Shown here: positions 1-6,021 of the stretch, one piece after another | How positions within the stretch are numbered: position 1 is the first letter of the stretch | Layout: each line of letters starts with the position of its first letter | Source of the DNA: JAGOSA01 sp043718505 | Lineage (GTDB): Bacteria > Patescibacteriota > Minisyncoccia > Phycocordibacterales > UBA9973 | DNA length: 9,183 nucleotides | Direction: 5' to 3' | NCBI GenBank assembly: GCA_043718505.1 | Contig: JAYSVN010000053.1 | Location: 1 to 9,183, forward strand | Made by a program: the position numbers and the translations under genes | The notes under the pieces: model-generated | Databases searched by the model: none | Told to the model about the DNA's origin: nothing | Seen by the model: the letters and a program-made list of their open reading frames with translations, nothing else

Positions 1-1
1 A

Positions 2-2386
2 GCCAAGACAATTGAAAAATATTTAGAAGGCGAATATAAAGTCCGTGCATCTGTCGGGCATATTCGTGATTTGCCGAAATCAAATAAAAAAGCCATCGAT
101 ATTCCGGGTGGCTTTATTCCGCATTACGAAATTTCAAAAGGTAAGGATAAAATTGTCGACGAGCTTCGCGGTTTTGCTGAAAAGGCTAAAGAAATTATCC
201 TGGCAACTGACCCTGATCGCGAAGGTGAGGCAATTTCCTGGCATCTCAAAGAGCTTCTTGAGCATCCGGAAAAGGGAGGCAAAAAAATAAAGGCTCCGAT
301 TCGCCGAGTAGCTTTCAATGAAATTACTAAAGAAGCCGTTCAGGAAGCGCTCAAAAATCCCCGTGATATCGATGACAAATTAGTCAAAGCGCAGGAGGCT
401 CGTCGCGTGCTTGATCGTCTCGTTGGTTATGATCTCTCAGGAATTATTTGGAAAAAAGTTCGATACGGTCTTTCGGCCGGACGCGTTCAGTCGCCTGCTT
501 TGCGTTTAATAATGGAACGAGAAAGAGAAATCAGGGCATTTATTCCAGTAACGTATTTTGTTATTGAAGCTGATTTGGAAACAAAAGCGGGCGGAAAGAC
601 CGGCGCCAAGGCTGGCGAAAAAATTACTTTCACCTGCAGCGAAAATCCTGACAATGGAAAAGAAGCTGAGCGAATTCTCGAAGCTGGCCGAACACACGAT
701 TGGCATGTTGTTGATGTTAAAGAAACCGAAGCTAAACGCACGCCAAAAGCCCCTTTTACAACCTCGACACTGCAGCAAACAGCGAGTTCGCGTCTTGGTT
801 TTTCACCAAAGCGCACTATGCAAGTTGCTCAGCGTCTCTATGAAGCCGGTCACATTACATACATGCGTACCGATTCGACAACACTTTCGGCGCAATCTGT
901 CTCACATATTTCTGCTCACGTTGAAAAAGCCTACGGGAAACAGTATGTCGAAGTTAGAACATTTAAAACAAAAGTTAAAAATGCCCAGGAAGCTCATGAA
1001 GCCATCCGTCCAACTCATGTTGAAAAAGCAAATGCCGGTATGAACGAAGAGCAGAAGAAATTGTATAACTTGATTTGGTCGCGTACCGTTGCCAGTCAAA
1101 TGGCTGATGCAAAAATTTTACGCACGAAAATTACAGCTAATATTTCGGCAACCACAGATGCGGGTGTTAAAAATGGTAAGGGCATAAAAGCTGGAGTGAT
1201 CCCCGACTTCGGCACCAACGGTTCGCGTGTACTTTTTGATGGCTGGCTGAAAGCTGATCCTGATGCACGCGGTGAAGATGTTGAATTGCCCAAAGTTTCG
1301 GCAAGTGACCCGCTCAATTTGCTCGAGATTCGTTCAAATGAAAAACAAACTGAGCCACCGGCTCGTTACTCTGAAGCTGCACTGGTGAAAGCGCTTGAGG
1401 AACGCGGCATTGGTCGCCCTTCAACATATGCTTCTATTATTTCCACGCTTGAAGATCGCGGCTATGTTGAAAAAGAAGGCCGCGCTCTCAAACCTACAGA
1501 TACTGGCGAAGTAGTTTCCGGATTTTTGGAGGAAAATTTCCCAACATACATTTCTGATACGTTTACGGCTGAAATGGAAAGTGAGCTCGACGATATTGCC
1601 AATGGTGACCGAGAATATGAAAAAACGCTTAAGGATTTCTATGGTCCATTTCAAAAAGAGTTAAAGGAAAAAGATAAATTAGCTAAAGCCACAAACCTCG
1701 GTGATGCCGATGAGAAATTCAAATGTCCGAAATGCGGTAGTCTAATGGTTATTAAACTTGGCCGCGGCGGAAAATTCCTTTCTTGTGCTCGCTATCCGGA
1801 TTGCGACGGCGCGCTGACACTAGAGGGTTTGGAAATTAAAAGTGATGAGCCGATTGGTACTGATCCGACAACTGGTCTTCCAATTTTTGTTAAGACCGGA
1901 CGTTTTGGCCCGTACGTTCAACTTGGTGTCATGATCAAAGGTCCGAAAAAACGCGCGAGCAAGAAGAAGGCGGACAAAGCAATCATCAAAGAAAATCCTG
2001 AAACCGGAAAAATGGAAGCCAGTATTCCGGACGCTGCGACTCAAGCCGCGATCGAAGCCGCTGCGCAATCAGCAGGCAAGCCTCGTATGGCCTCCATTCC
2101 AAAAGAAAAAAATCCGACTGAAGTTACCGTTGAAGATGCGCTTCTCTATTTATCACTACCTCGTGTATTGGGCCAGCACCCAGATACGGGCAAAGATATT
2201 TCTGCAAACAAAGGTCGTTTCGGGCCATATATTGTGCACGACGGCGATTTCCGTTCGCTCAAAAAAGATGATGTTTTTGAAATTGAGCTCGAACGCGCCC
2301 TTGAAATTTTGAAGGAACCAAAAAAAGCACGTGGTTTTGCCAAAAAGAAAAGTCCCGACGACGTGACCAAAAAAGAAGATAAATAA
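2..2386 (+). CDS. topA: DNA topoisomerase I (type IA), 5'-truncated by the window edge
   Basis: Type IA topoisomerase that relaxes negative supercoils by transient cleavage of one DNA strand. The frame is open from base 2 and gives about 794 residues. It begins AKTIEKYLEG, the stretch just after the usual N-terminal start, so only some 10-25 residues should be missing. The TOPRIM acidic motif DPDREGE lies at about residues 70-76 (from base 209). The catalytic tyrosine is in ITYMRTDST (codon 860-862). ERGIGRPSTYASII near base 1400 is another family signature. One C4 zinc finger follows (cysteine codons at 1724, 1733, 1784 and 1802), then two GRFGPY-containing C-terminal repeats (near 1897 and 2212) separated by a lysine-rich linker. 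The protein ends in a basic tail and tandem TAA TAA stops. A TTG at 71 is an in-frame codon and not the start, because homology continues upstream of it. The identity is secure. Confidence 0.96.
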   Translation, partial: AKTIEKYLEGEYKVRASVGHIRDLPKSNKKAIDIPGGFIPHYEISKGKDKIVDELRGFAEKAKEIILATDPDREGEAISWHLKELLEHPEKGGKKIKAPIRRVAFNEITKEAVQEALKNPRDIDDKLVKAQEARRVLDRLVGYDLSGIIWKKVRYGLSAGRVQSPALRLIMEREREIRAFIPVTYFVIEADLETKAGGKTGAKAGEKITFTCSENPDNGKEAERILEAGRTHDWHVVDVKETEAKRTPKAPFTTSTLQQTASSRLGFSPKRTMQVAQRLYEAGHITYMRTDSTTLSAQSVSHISAHVEKAYGKQYVEVRTFKTKVKNAQEAHEAIRPTHVEKANAGMNEEQKKLYNLIWSRTVASQMADAKILRTKITANISATTDAGVKNGKGIKAGVIPDFGTNGSRVLFDGWLKADPDARGEDVELPKVSASDPLNLLEIRSNEKQTEPPARYSEAALVKALEERGIGRPSTYASIISTLEDRGYVEKEGRALKPTDTGEVVSGFLEENFPTYISDTFTAEMESELDDIANGDREYEKTLKDFYGPFQKELKEKDKLAKATNLGDADEKFKCPKCGSLMVIKLGRGGKFLSCARYPDCDGALTLEGLEIKSDEPIGTDPTTGLPIFVKTGRFGPYVQLGVMIKGPKKRASKKKADKAIIKENPETGKMEASIPDAATQAAIEAAAQSAGKPRMASIPKEKNPTEVTVEDALLYLSLPRVLGQHPDTGKDISANKGRFGPYIVHDGDFRSLKKDDVFEIELERALEILKEPKKARGFAKKKSPDDVTKKEDK

Positions 2387-2412
2387 TAAAAAACGGATCA
2401 GTGATCCGTTTT
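2386..2412. terminator. Bidirectional intrinsic terminator between topA and the convergent membrane-protein gene
   Basis: A perfect inverted repeat, AAAACGGATC / GATCCGTTTT around a three-base AGT loop, spans about 2390-2412. Read on the plus strand it is followed by only the four T's of the stem end. On the minus strand the stem runs into TTTTTTATTATT, a much better U-tract, so it should end the trpS-side transcript more strongly and topA less so. Its right half lies inside the last codons of the minus-strand gene (stop 2400-2398). Confidence 0.8.
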
Positions 2413-2799
2413 AGTGTAACGATGATTTATAAATTCTGAGTTTTTCTTTGTCATCATACGAATTGCAATAACCCACAGTGAGCCAAAGTAAAGTATGGTC
2501 CACATGCTTGTTTGTATATCTATTCTTTGAAGCCAAATACTGGATATACAGCCTGTGAAGAAGACGAGGCAAATAAAAGCTATGAAGCCGAAAACGGCAA
2601 GGTACCAGGTTCTGGCATTAACAATCTTAATTTTCGGTATCAAAATATAGGTCCAGCATATTGTCGTCAATGTGACCATTGCAAGTGTAATGTCCTGCCA
2701 ATCTTGATTCAGAAATTGCAAGGGATTAATCAAAAGTATGATGAAGCAAATTGTGGTTAAAACCGTAAATAACCATGTATTCGTGACGAGTAGTTTCAT
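2398..2799 (-). CDS. Hypothetical four-helix integral membrane protein
   Basis: I do not recognise this 133-residue protein. It has four hydrophobic segments, roughly residues 8-26, 36-56, 65-90 and 97-115, and a short charged, hydrophilic C-terminal tail ending YTKTDH. It has no signal-peptide cleavage site and no catalytic motif. The pentapeptide LTTIC occurs at residues 14-18 and again at 44-48 in similar hydrophobic surroundings, hinting at an internal repeat. The gene starts 37 bases after the trpS stop on the same strand, so it could be cotranscribed with trpS. No clear Shine-Dalgarno sequence is seen; AGGG lies too far upstream. Its last codons double as half of the terminator hairpin. 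The length of the open frame and its coherent membrane topology support a real gene, but the function is unknown. Confidence 0.7.
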   Translation of the reverse strand: MKLLVTNTWLFTVLTTICFIILLINPLQFLNQDWQDITLAMVTLTTICWTYILIPKIKIVNARTWYLAVFGFIAFICLVFFTGCISSIWLQRIDIQTSMWTILYFGSLWVIAIRMMTKKNSEFINHRYTKTDH

Positions 2800-2836
2800 T
2801 TGTCAGGGTAGTTTCCCTAACTCTACCATTCTTTAA

Positions 2837-3850
2837 TTAATAGTCAATCTTAAGCGCCCTCCTCACTTCCCTCATAGTTTCTCTGGCTGCTTCGCGGGTT
2901 CGCTCTGTGCCTAGTTCAAGAATTTTCATAACGCCGTCGGTGTCTTTTTCAAGTGTGGCACGCCTCAGTCTAAATTCTTCAAATGTTTCGGTGAGAATTA
3001 CGGAAAGTCTTTCTTTGACTTCAACATCACCGAGGCCGCCTTTTTCATATTGCTTTTTGAGTTCAGCAACTGTTTTTTTGTCAGGATCAAAAACATCGAG
3101 AAAAGTAAAAACTACATTCCCCTCGATTTTGCCTGGATCATCTTTGTGAATGTGGCCGGGATCGGTATACATTTGTTTGACTTTCGCCCGAATAGTTTCT
3201 TCATCATCAGAAAGGTAAATAGCATTGTTAAGTGATTTTGACATTTTGGCATCGCCATTTATACCCATAAGTCGCGGCACTTCCCCAACTACCGGATTAA
3301 TTTTTTCAAAAACCTCTCCATACATGCGATTAAATTTTTCAATAATTTCATTGGCTTGTTCGATAACAGGCAATTGATCTTCACCAACAGGTACTGTATT
3401 TGCTCGAACACATAAAATATCCGCAGCCTGCGAAACCGGATACATCAGAAATCCGGCCGGTACATCTTCATCAAAACCGTTATTTTTCATTTCACTTTTG
3501 ACTGTCGGATTACGCTTAAGCCGGGCAAGCGTAACAAGATTGAGGAAAAAAATAGTGAGCTCCGCAATTTCCGGCACAAGTGATTGAATAAACATATTTG
3601 TTTTATTCGGATCAAGGCCGGCAGCAATATTGTCCATGGCCAATTCAAGAACATTAGCCCGGACCTTGTCCGGATTTTCAGCATTATCAGTGAGCGCCTG
3701 AACATCAGCAATCATATAAAAACTTTGATCGGCAGAGTCCTGGAGTTTGAGGCGATTTTGAATTGACCCCACATAGTGACCTAAATGTAACTTACCCGTC
3801 GGACGGTCACCGGTCAGTACGATTTTTCCTTTCGGTAAATTATTTGACAT
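2837..3850 (-). CDS. trpS: Tryptophanyl-tRNA synthetase
   Basis: Class I aminoacyl-tRNA synthetase that charges tRNA-Trp in the cytoplasm. At 337 residues it is of normal bacterial TrpRS length. The HIGH motif appears as HLGH at residues 22-25, in TGDRPTGKLHLGHYVGS. KMSKS is at 202-206. The VPVGEDQ motif at 153-159 is followed by LPVIEQ, where many TrpRS have a histidine (as in QxxHxE). The DRPTG opening and the EQ-type segment resemble the TrpRS subgroup I associate with lactic acid bacteria; that placement is from memory. The ATG at 3850 is chosen because the protein starts at the expected place and a good -10 element sits six bases upstream. There is no Shine-Dalgarno sequence. The gene is divergent from dnaB, and a membrane-protein gene follows it. 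Confidence 0.96.
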   Translation of the reverse strand: MSNNLPKGKIVLTGDRPTGKLHLGHYVGSIQNRLKLQDSADQSFYMIADVQALTDNAENPDKVRANVLELAMDNIAAGLDPNKTNMFIQSLVPEIAELTIFFLNLVTLARLKRNPTVKSEMKNNGFDEDVPAGFLMYPVSQAADILCVRANTVPVGEDQLPVIEQANEIIEKFNRMYGEVFEKINPVVGEVPRLMGINGDAKMSKSLNNAIYLSDDEETIRAKVKQMYTDPGHIHKDDPGKIEGNVVFTFLDVFDPDKKTVAELKKQYEKGGLGDVEVKERLSVILTETFEEFRLRRATLEKDTDGVMKILELGTERTREAARETMREVRRALKIDY

Positions 3851-3856
3851 AGTGAA

Positions 3857-3865
3857 AGTGTAGCA
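3857..3865 (-). promoter_or_regulatory. trpS promoter, extended -10, predicted leaderless
   Basis: Read on the minus strand, TGCTACACT is an extended -10 (TGn plus TACACT). It is followed by exactly six bases (TTCACT) and the trpS ATG, which puts the expected transcription start on the A of the start codon. The -35 is weak: TTCATT at 17 bp, 3 of 6 matches. Transcription from this site would leave no 5' leader. Confidence 0.55.
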
Positions 3866-3873
3866 AATATAAG

Positions 3874-3909
3874 GCCCAAAATGAAGACCTAAATGAAAGC
3901 CAAAAAGAA
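3874..3909. repeat. Three imperfect 12-bp tandem units upstream of trpS
   Basis: The units are GCCCAAAATGAA (3874-3885), GACCTAAATGAA (3886-3897) and AGCCAAAAAGAA (3898-3909). Pairwise identities are 10/12, 8/12 and 9/12. They cover the -35 and upstream region of the trpS promoter, so they could bind a regulator. They could also be simple A-rich low-complexity sequence. Confidence 0.4.
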
Positions 3910-4000
3910 AGCACGGAGTAATCCACAGTTTATCAACTTGATCTTAATTTTTCTTAAATTTTTTCTCAATTTTATGTGTGATACAATCGAGATGCAATGA
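3893..4000 (+). CDS. Possible 35-residue small protein or leader peptide upstream of dnaB (low confidence)
   Basis: An ATG-started frame of 35 codons. The product has a strongly basic N-terminus (MKAKKKARSN), then a hydrophobic stretch of about 15 residues (FINLILIFLKFFLNF), then a short polar tail. Its TGA overlaps the dnaB start in an ATGA arrangement, the classic geometry for translational coupling. Against it: the stretch is T-rich, where chance frames naturally encode Phe, Leu and Ile; there is only a weak GAAG upstream; and the predicted dnaB -10 lies inside it, so the main dnaB transcript would not carry it. No homologue is recognised. Confidence 0.2.
   Translation: MKAKKKARSNPQFINLILIFLKFFLNFMCDTIEMQ
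3919..3927 (+). promoter_or_regulatory. Near-consensus DnaA box in the trpS-dnaB divergent region
   Basis: TAATCCACA matches the consensus TTATNCACA except at position 2. A weaker second copy, TTATCAACT (7 of 9 against TTATCCACA), follows at 3930-3938 on the same strand. Both precede an AT-rich stretch and the dnaB promoter. Sequence similarity is the only evidence for binding. Confidence 0.3.
3979..3987 (+). promoter_or_regulatory. dnaB promoter, extended -10
   Basis: TGATACAAT is an extended -10 (TGn plus TACAAT, 5 of 6 matches to TATAAT). It ends nine bases before the dnaB ATG, so the transcript would have a leader of about zero to three bases. No convincing -35 is present. T-tracts upstream could help as an UP-like or curved element. 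Confidence 0.5.
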
Positions 4001-5382
4001 AGAAATCGCCCCAGTATTTAAGAATATTACCCAACAGCATCGAAGCCGAAAAGGCCATCATAGGCTCTATTATGATTCGCCCACCAAGCGTCTATGAGAT
4101 TTCCGACATGATTTACCATGAAATGTTCTACGCCGAAAAACACAAAATCATTTACCGGGAAATGATGGATTTGTCATCCAAAAATGAACCAATTGACCTC
4201 GTCACAGTAGCCGAAGTACTTTCGCGAAAAAATGTGCTCGAATCCGTCGGCGGCCGCAGCTACCTAAGCGAAATGGTCGGTACCGTCCCTGCTTCAACTA
4301 ATATCAAATACTATGCTGACATCGTTCTCAATAAATATTTAGCCAGAGCGATTATTGAAGCTGCTGATCATATTTGTGAACTTGGTTTTCAGGAAGGTTC
4401 AATGCATATTGATGAAATTCTTGATGCCGCTGAGAAAAAAATATTTAGCGTCACCAATGCTCCGAAAAACCAGAAATTTTCAAATATTAAATATGCGCTT
4501 ACTGAAACTTGGGAGACTCTTGAGCGACTCCACGCTTCCAAAGGTGAATTGCGCGGCGTACCAACTGGCTACCGTGATCTCGATAATCTCACTGCCGGTT
4601 TTCAAAATTCTGATCTCATTATTATTGCTGCACGTCCGTCAATGGGTAAAACCACACTTGCTCTCGATATTGCCCGCAAAGCTGCCGTTGATAGCAAAAT
4701 TCCCGTCGGTATTTTTTCACTTGAAATGAGTTCGCAACAACTCGTACAGCGAATGCTTTCCGCTCAATCACAAGTTGATGCCTGGAATATTCGTACCGGT
4801 AAAGGACTTAAAGATCATGACTTTCAGCTTATTTCTTCTTCGCTCGATATTTTATCTAAAGCGCCGATTTATATCGACGACCAAGCCGGTAATAATATTA
4901 CCAAAATGCGCGCGGCGGCAAGACGTCTTAAAGCTGAATATGGACTAGGTCTCATTATCGTTGACTACCTCCAGCTCATGACCACAAATAAAAACTACGA
5001 CTCAATGGTTAACCAGGTCACTGAAATTTCACGCTCGCTCAAAAGTCTGGCTCGCGAACTTGATGTGCCGGTTATTGCCCTTTCTCAGCTATCTCGTGCC
5101 GTTGAAGCTCGCGGCGGACGACCACGTCTTTCCGACCTTCGTGATTCCGGTTCGATCGAACAGGACGCTGACCTTGTCATGTTTATTCACAGTGAAGATC
5201 GTTACAAAGATAAAGAAGAGAAAACTAACATTACTGAAATTCTTATTGAAAAACACCGCAATGGTCCAGTTGGCAAAGTTGAACTCTACTTCGACACTAA
5301 GAAAACCACATTTCTCGATATTGAAAAGAGCAGCATTTCCGAATTTATGCCTGCCGCGGCCGGTTCACTAGAGGATTTCTAA
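3997..5382 (+). CDS. dnaB: Replicative DNA helicase DnaB
   Basis: Hexameric 5'-3' helicase that unwinds the replication fork and contacts primase. At 461 residues it is of full family length. The N-terminal DnaB domain covers roughly residues 8-110 (PNSIEAEKAIIGS onward), then a linker, then the RecA-like motor. Walker A is ARPSMGKTT at 212-220, the catalytic glutamate is in SLEMS at 241-245, and Walker B is LIIVDYLQL at 319-327. The sensor LSQLSR is at 362-367 and the DLRDSGSIEQDAD signature at 380-392. The arginine-finger region EKHRNGP is at 418-424. No intein interrupts the motor, although DnaB is a frequent intein host. The ATG at 3997 is the first start after an in-frame stop (3979-3981). 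An ATG at 3992 is out of frame and stops after two codons. recR follows after 29 bases. Confidence 0.97.
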   Translation: MKKSPQYLRILPNSIEAEKAIIGSIMIRPPSVYEISDMIYHEMFYAEKHKIIYREMMDLSSKNEPIDLVTVAEVLSRKNVLESVGGRSYLSEMVGTVPASTNIKYYADIVLNKYLARAIIEAADHICELGFQEGSMHIDEILDAAEKKIFSVTNAPKNQKFSNIKYALTETWETLERLHASKGELRGVPTGYRDLDNLTAGFQNSDLIIIAARPSMGKTTLALDIARKAAVDSKIPVGIFSLEMSSQQLVQRMLSAQSQVDAWNIRTGKGLKDHDFQLISSSLDILSKAPIYIDDQAGNNITKMRAAARRLKAEYGLGLIIVDYLQLMTTNKNYDSMVNQVTEISRSLKSLARELDVPVIALSQLSRAVEARGGRPRLSDLRDSGSIEQDADLVMFIHSEDRYKDKEEKTNITEILIEKHRNGPVGKVELYFDTKKTTFLDIEKSSISEFMPAAAGSLEDF

Positions 5383-5399
5383 ACTGCGGTTTAATCAGA

Positions 5400-5405
5400 T
5401 ATACT
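5400..5405 (+). promoter_or_regulatory. recR promoter -10, predicted leaderless
   Basis: TATACT is followed by six bases (GCTCCT) and then the recR ATG, the same spacing as at valS and trpS. A weak -35 candidate, TTTCTA, lies about 18 bp upstream, in the last codons of dnaB. The six bases before the ATG contain no Shine-Dalgarno sequence. recR could also be read through from dnaB, since no terminator separates them. Confidence 0.45.
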
Positions 5406-5411
5406 GCTCCT

Positions 5412-6020
5412 ATGCGCGATTCAATTGATGAACTTGCAGAATTTTTTAAACGTTTTCCCGGCATTGGCGAGCGTCAGGCCAGGCGTTTTGTCTATTACCT
5501 AATCGAGCGTAATGATGAATTTAGAAAGCATTTGGCTGACAAAATCCTGACACTTGGCAAGCAAGTCACTCAATGCCGTGAATGTTTTCGTTTTTTCCAA
5601 ACTGATGGAAATGAGCTTTGCGAAATTTGTGCTTCGGGAACGAGAGATGAGCACATTGTCATGGTTGTTGAAAAAGATGCCGATATTATTGCCGTTGAGC
5701 GGAGCGGTTTCCTCGGGAAATATTTTGTTTTTGGAGGACTCATTCCTATTGCTGATGAAAAAATCATTGAGCATACGCGCCTCAGACAACTTGAAAACTA
5801 TTTAAATAAAAAGAAAGGAATACTTCGCGAACTTGTGCTTGGCTTCCCTATGAATCCATCCGGCGATTTTACTGATCAATATGTACGAAAAATTTTGGAA
5901 GAAGGCTATATGAAAAATAATTTTCGTCTCGTCAGCCTTGGCCGCGGTCTTTCAACCGGTACTGAACTGGAATATTCCGACCCTGAAACAATAAAAAACG
6001 CCCTGAAAAACAGGGCGTAA
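5412..6020 (+). CDS. recR: Recombination mediator protein RecR
   Basis: Works with RecO (and RecF) to load RecA on SSB-coated single-stranded DNA during gap repair. At 202 residues it is of normal RecR length. The helix-hairpin-helix region is FPGIGERQARRF at residues 15-26. The zinc site has Cys55, Cys58, Cys70 and Cys73. The TOPRIM core begins VVEKDADIIAVERSG at 85-99. The C-terminal signature STGTELEY is at 181-188. The second TOPRIM segment, NPTxEGE in typical RecR, reads MNPSGDFTDQY here (147-157), and the loop after FGGL is shortened. The protein is therefore recognisable but divergent. The final codons form a hairpin that serves the convergent gene as a terminator. The recR stop and the neighbour's stop are one base apart. 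Confidence 0.93.
   Translation: MRDSIDELAEFFKRFPGIGERQARRFVYYLIERNDEFRKHLADKILTLGKQVTQCRECFRFFQTDGNELCEICASGTRDEHIVMVVEKDADIIAVERSGFLGKYFVFGGLIPIADEKIIEHTRLRQLENYLNKKKGILRELVLGFPMNPSGDFTDQYVRKILEEGYMKNNFRLVSLGRGLSTGTELEYSDPETIKNALKNRA
5991..6018 (-). terminator. Intrinsic terminator of the adenylate-kinase-like gene, inside the recR 3' end
   Basis: A perfect 8-bp stem, ACGCCCTG (5998-6005) / CAGGGCGT (6011-6018), closes a five-base loop. On the minus strand the stem is followed by TTTTTTAT, a proper U-tract, so it terminates the leftward gene. On the plus strand it is followed by AAGTTAG, without a T-run, so it should be a poor terminator for recR. The whole element lies within the last ten codons of recR. 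Confidence 0.8.
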
Positions 6021-6021
6021 G

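Noticed and set aside
558..1043. Long open frame overlapping topA in another frame on the plus strand
   Set aside because: It lies entirely inside clearly conserved topA coding sequence, encodes a low-complexity basic product without motifs, and has no start signals.
2512..2760. Plus-strand 82-codon frame opposite the membrane-protein gene
   Set aside because: The minus-strand frame is longer, starts soon after trpS, and gives coherent transmembrane helices. The plus-strand product shows no family resemblance.
3851..3996. A chromosomal replication origin in the AT-rich trpS-dnaB region
   Set aside because: Only one good and one weak DnaA box are present, dnaA and dnaN are not adjacent, and the region is only 146 bases. 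Evidence is too thin for an oriC call.
3997..5382. Intein or insertion in dnaB
   Set aside because: Walker A, Walker B and the downstream motifs are contiguous and the total length is normal.
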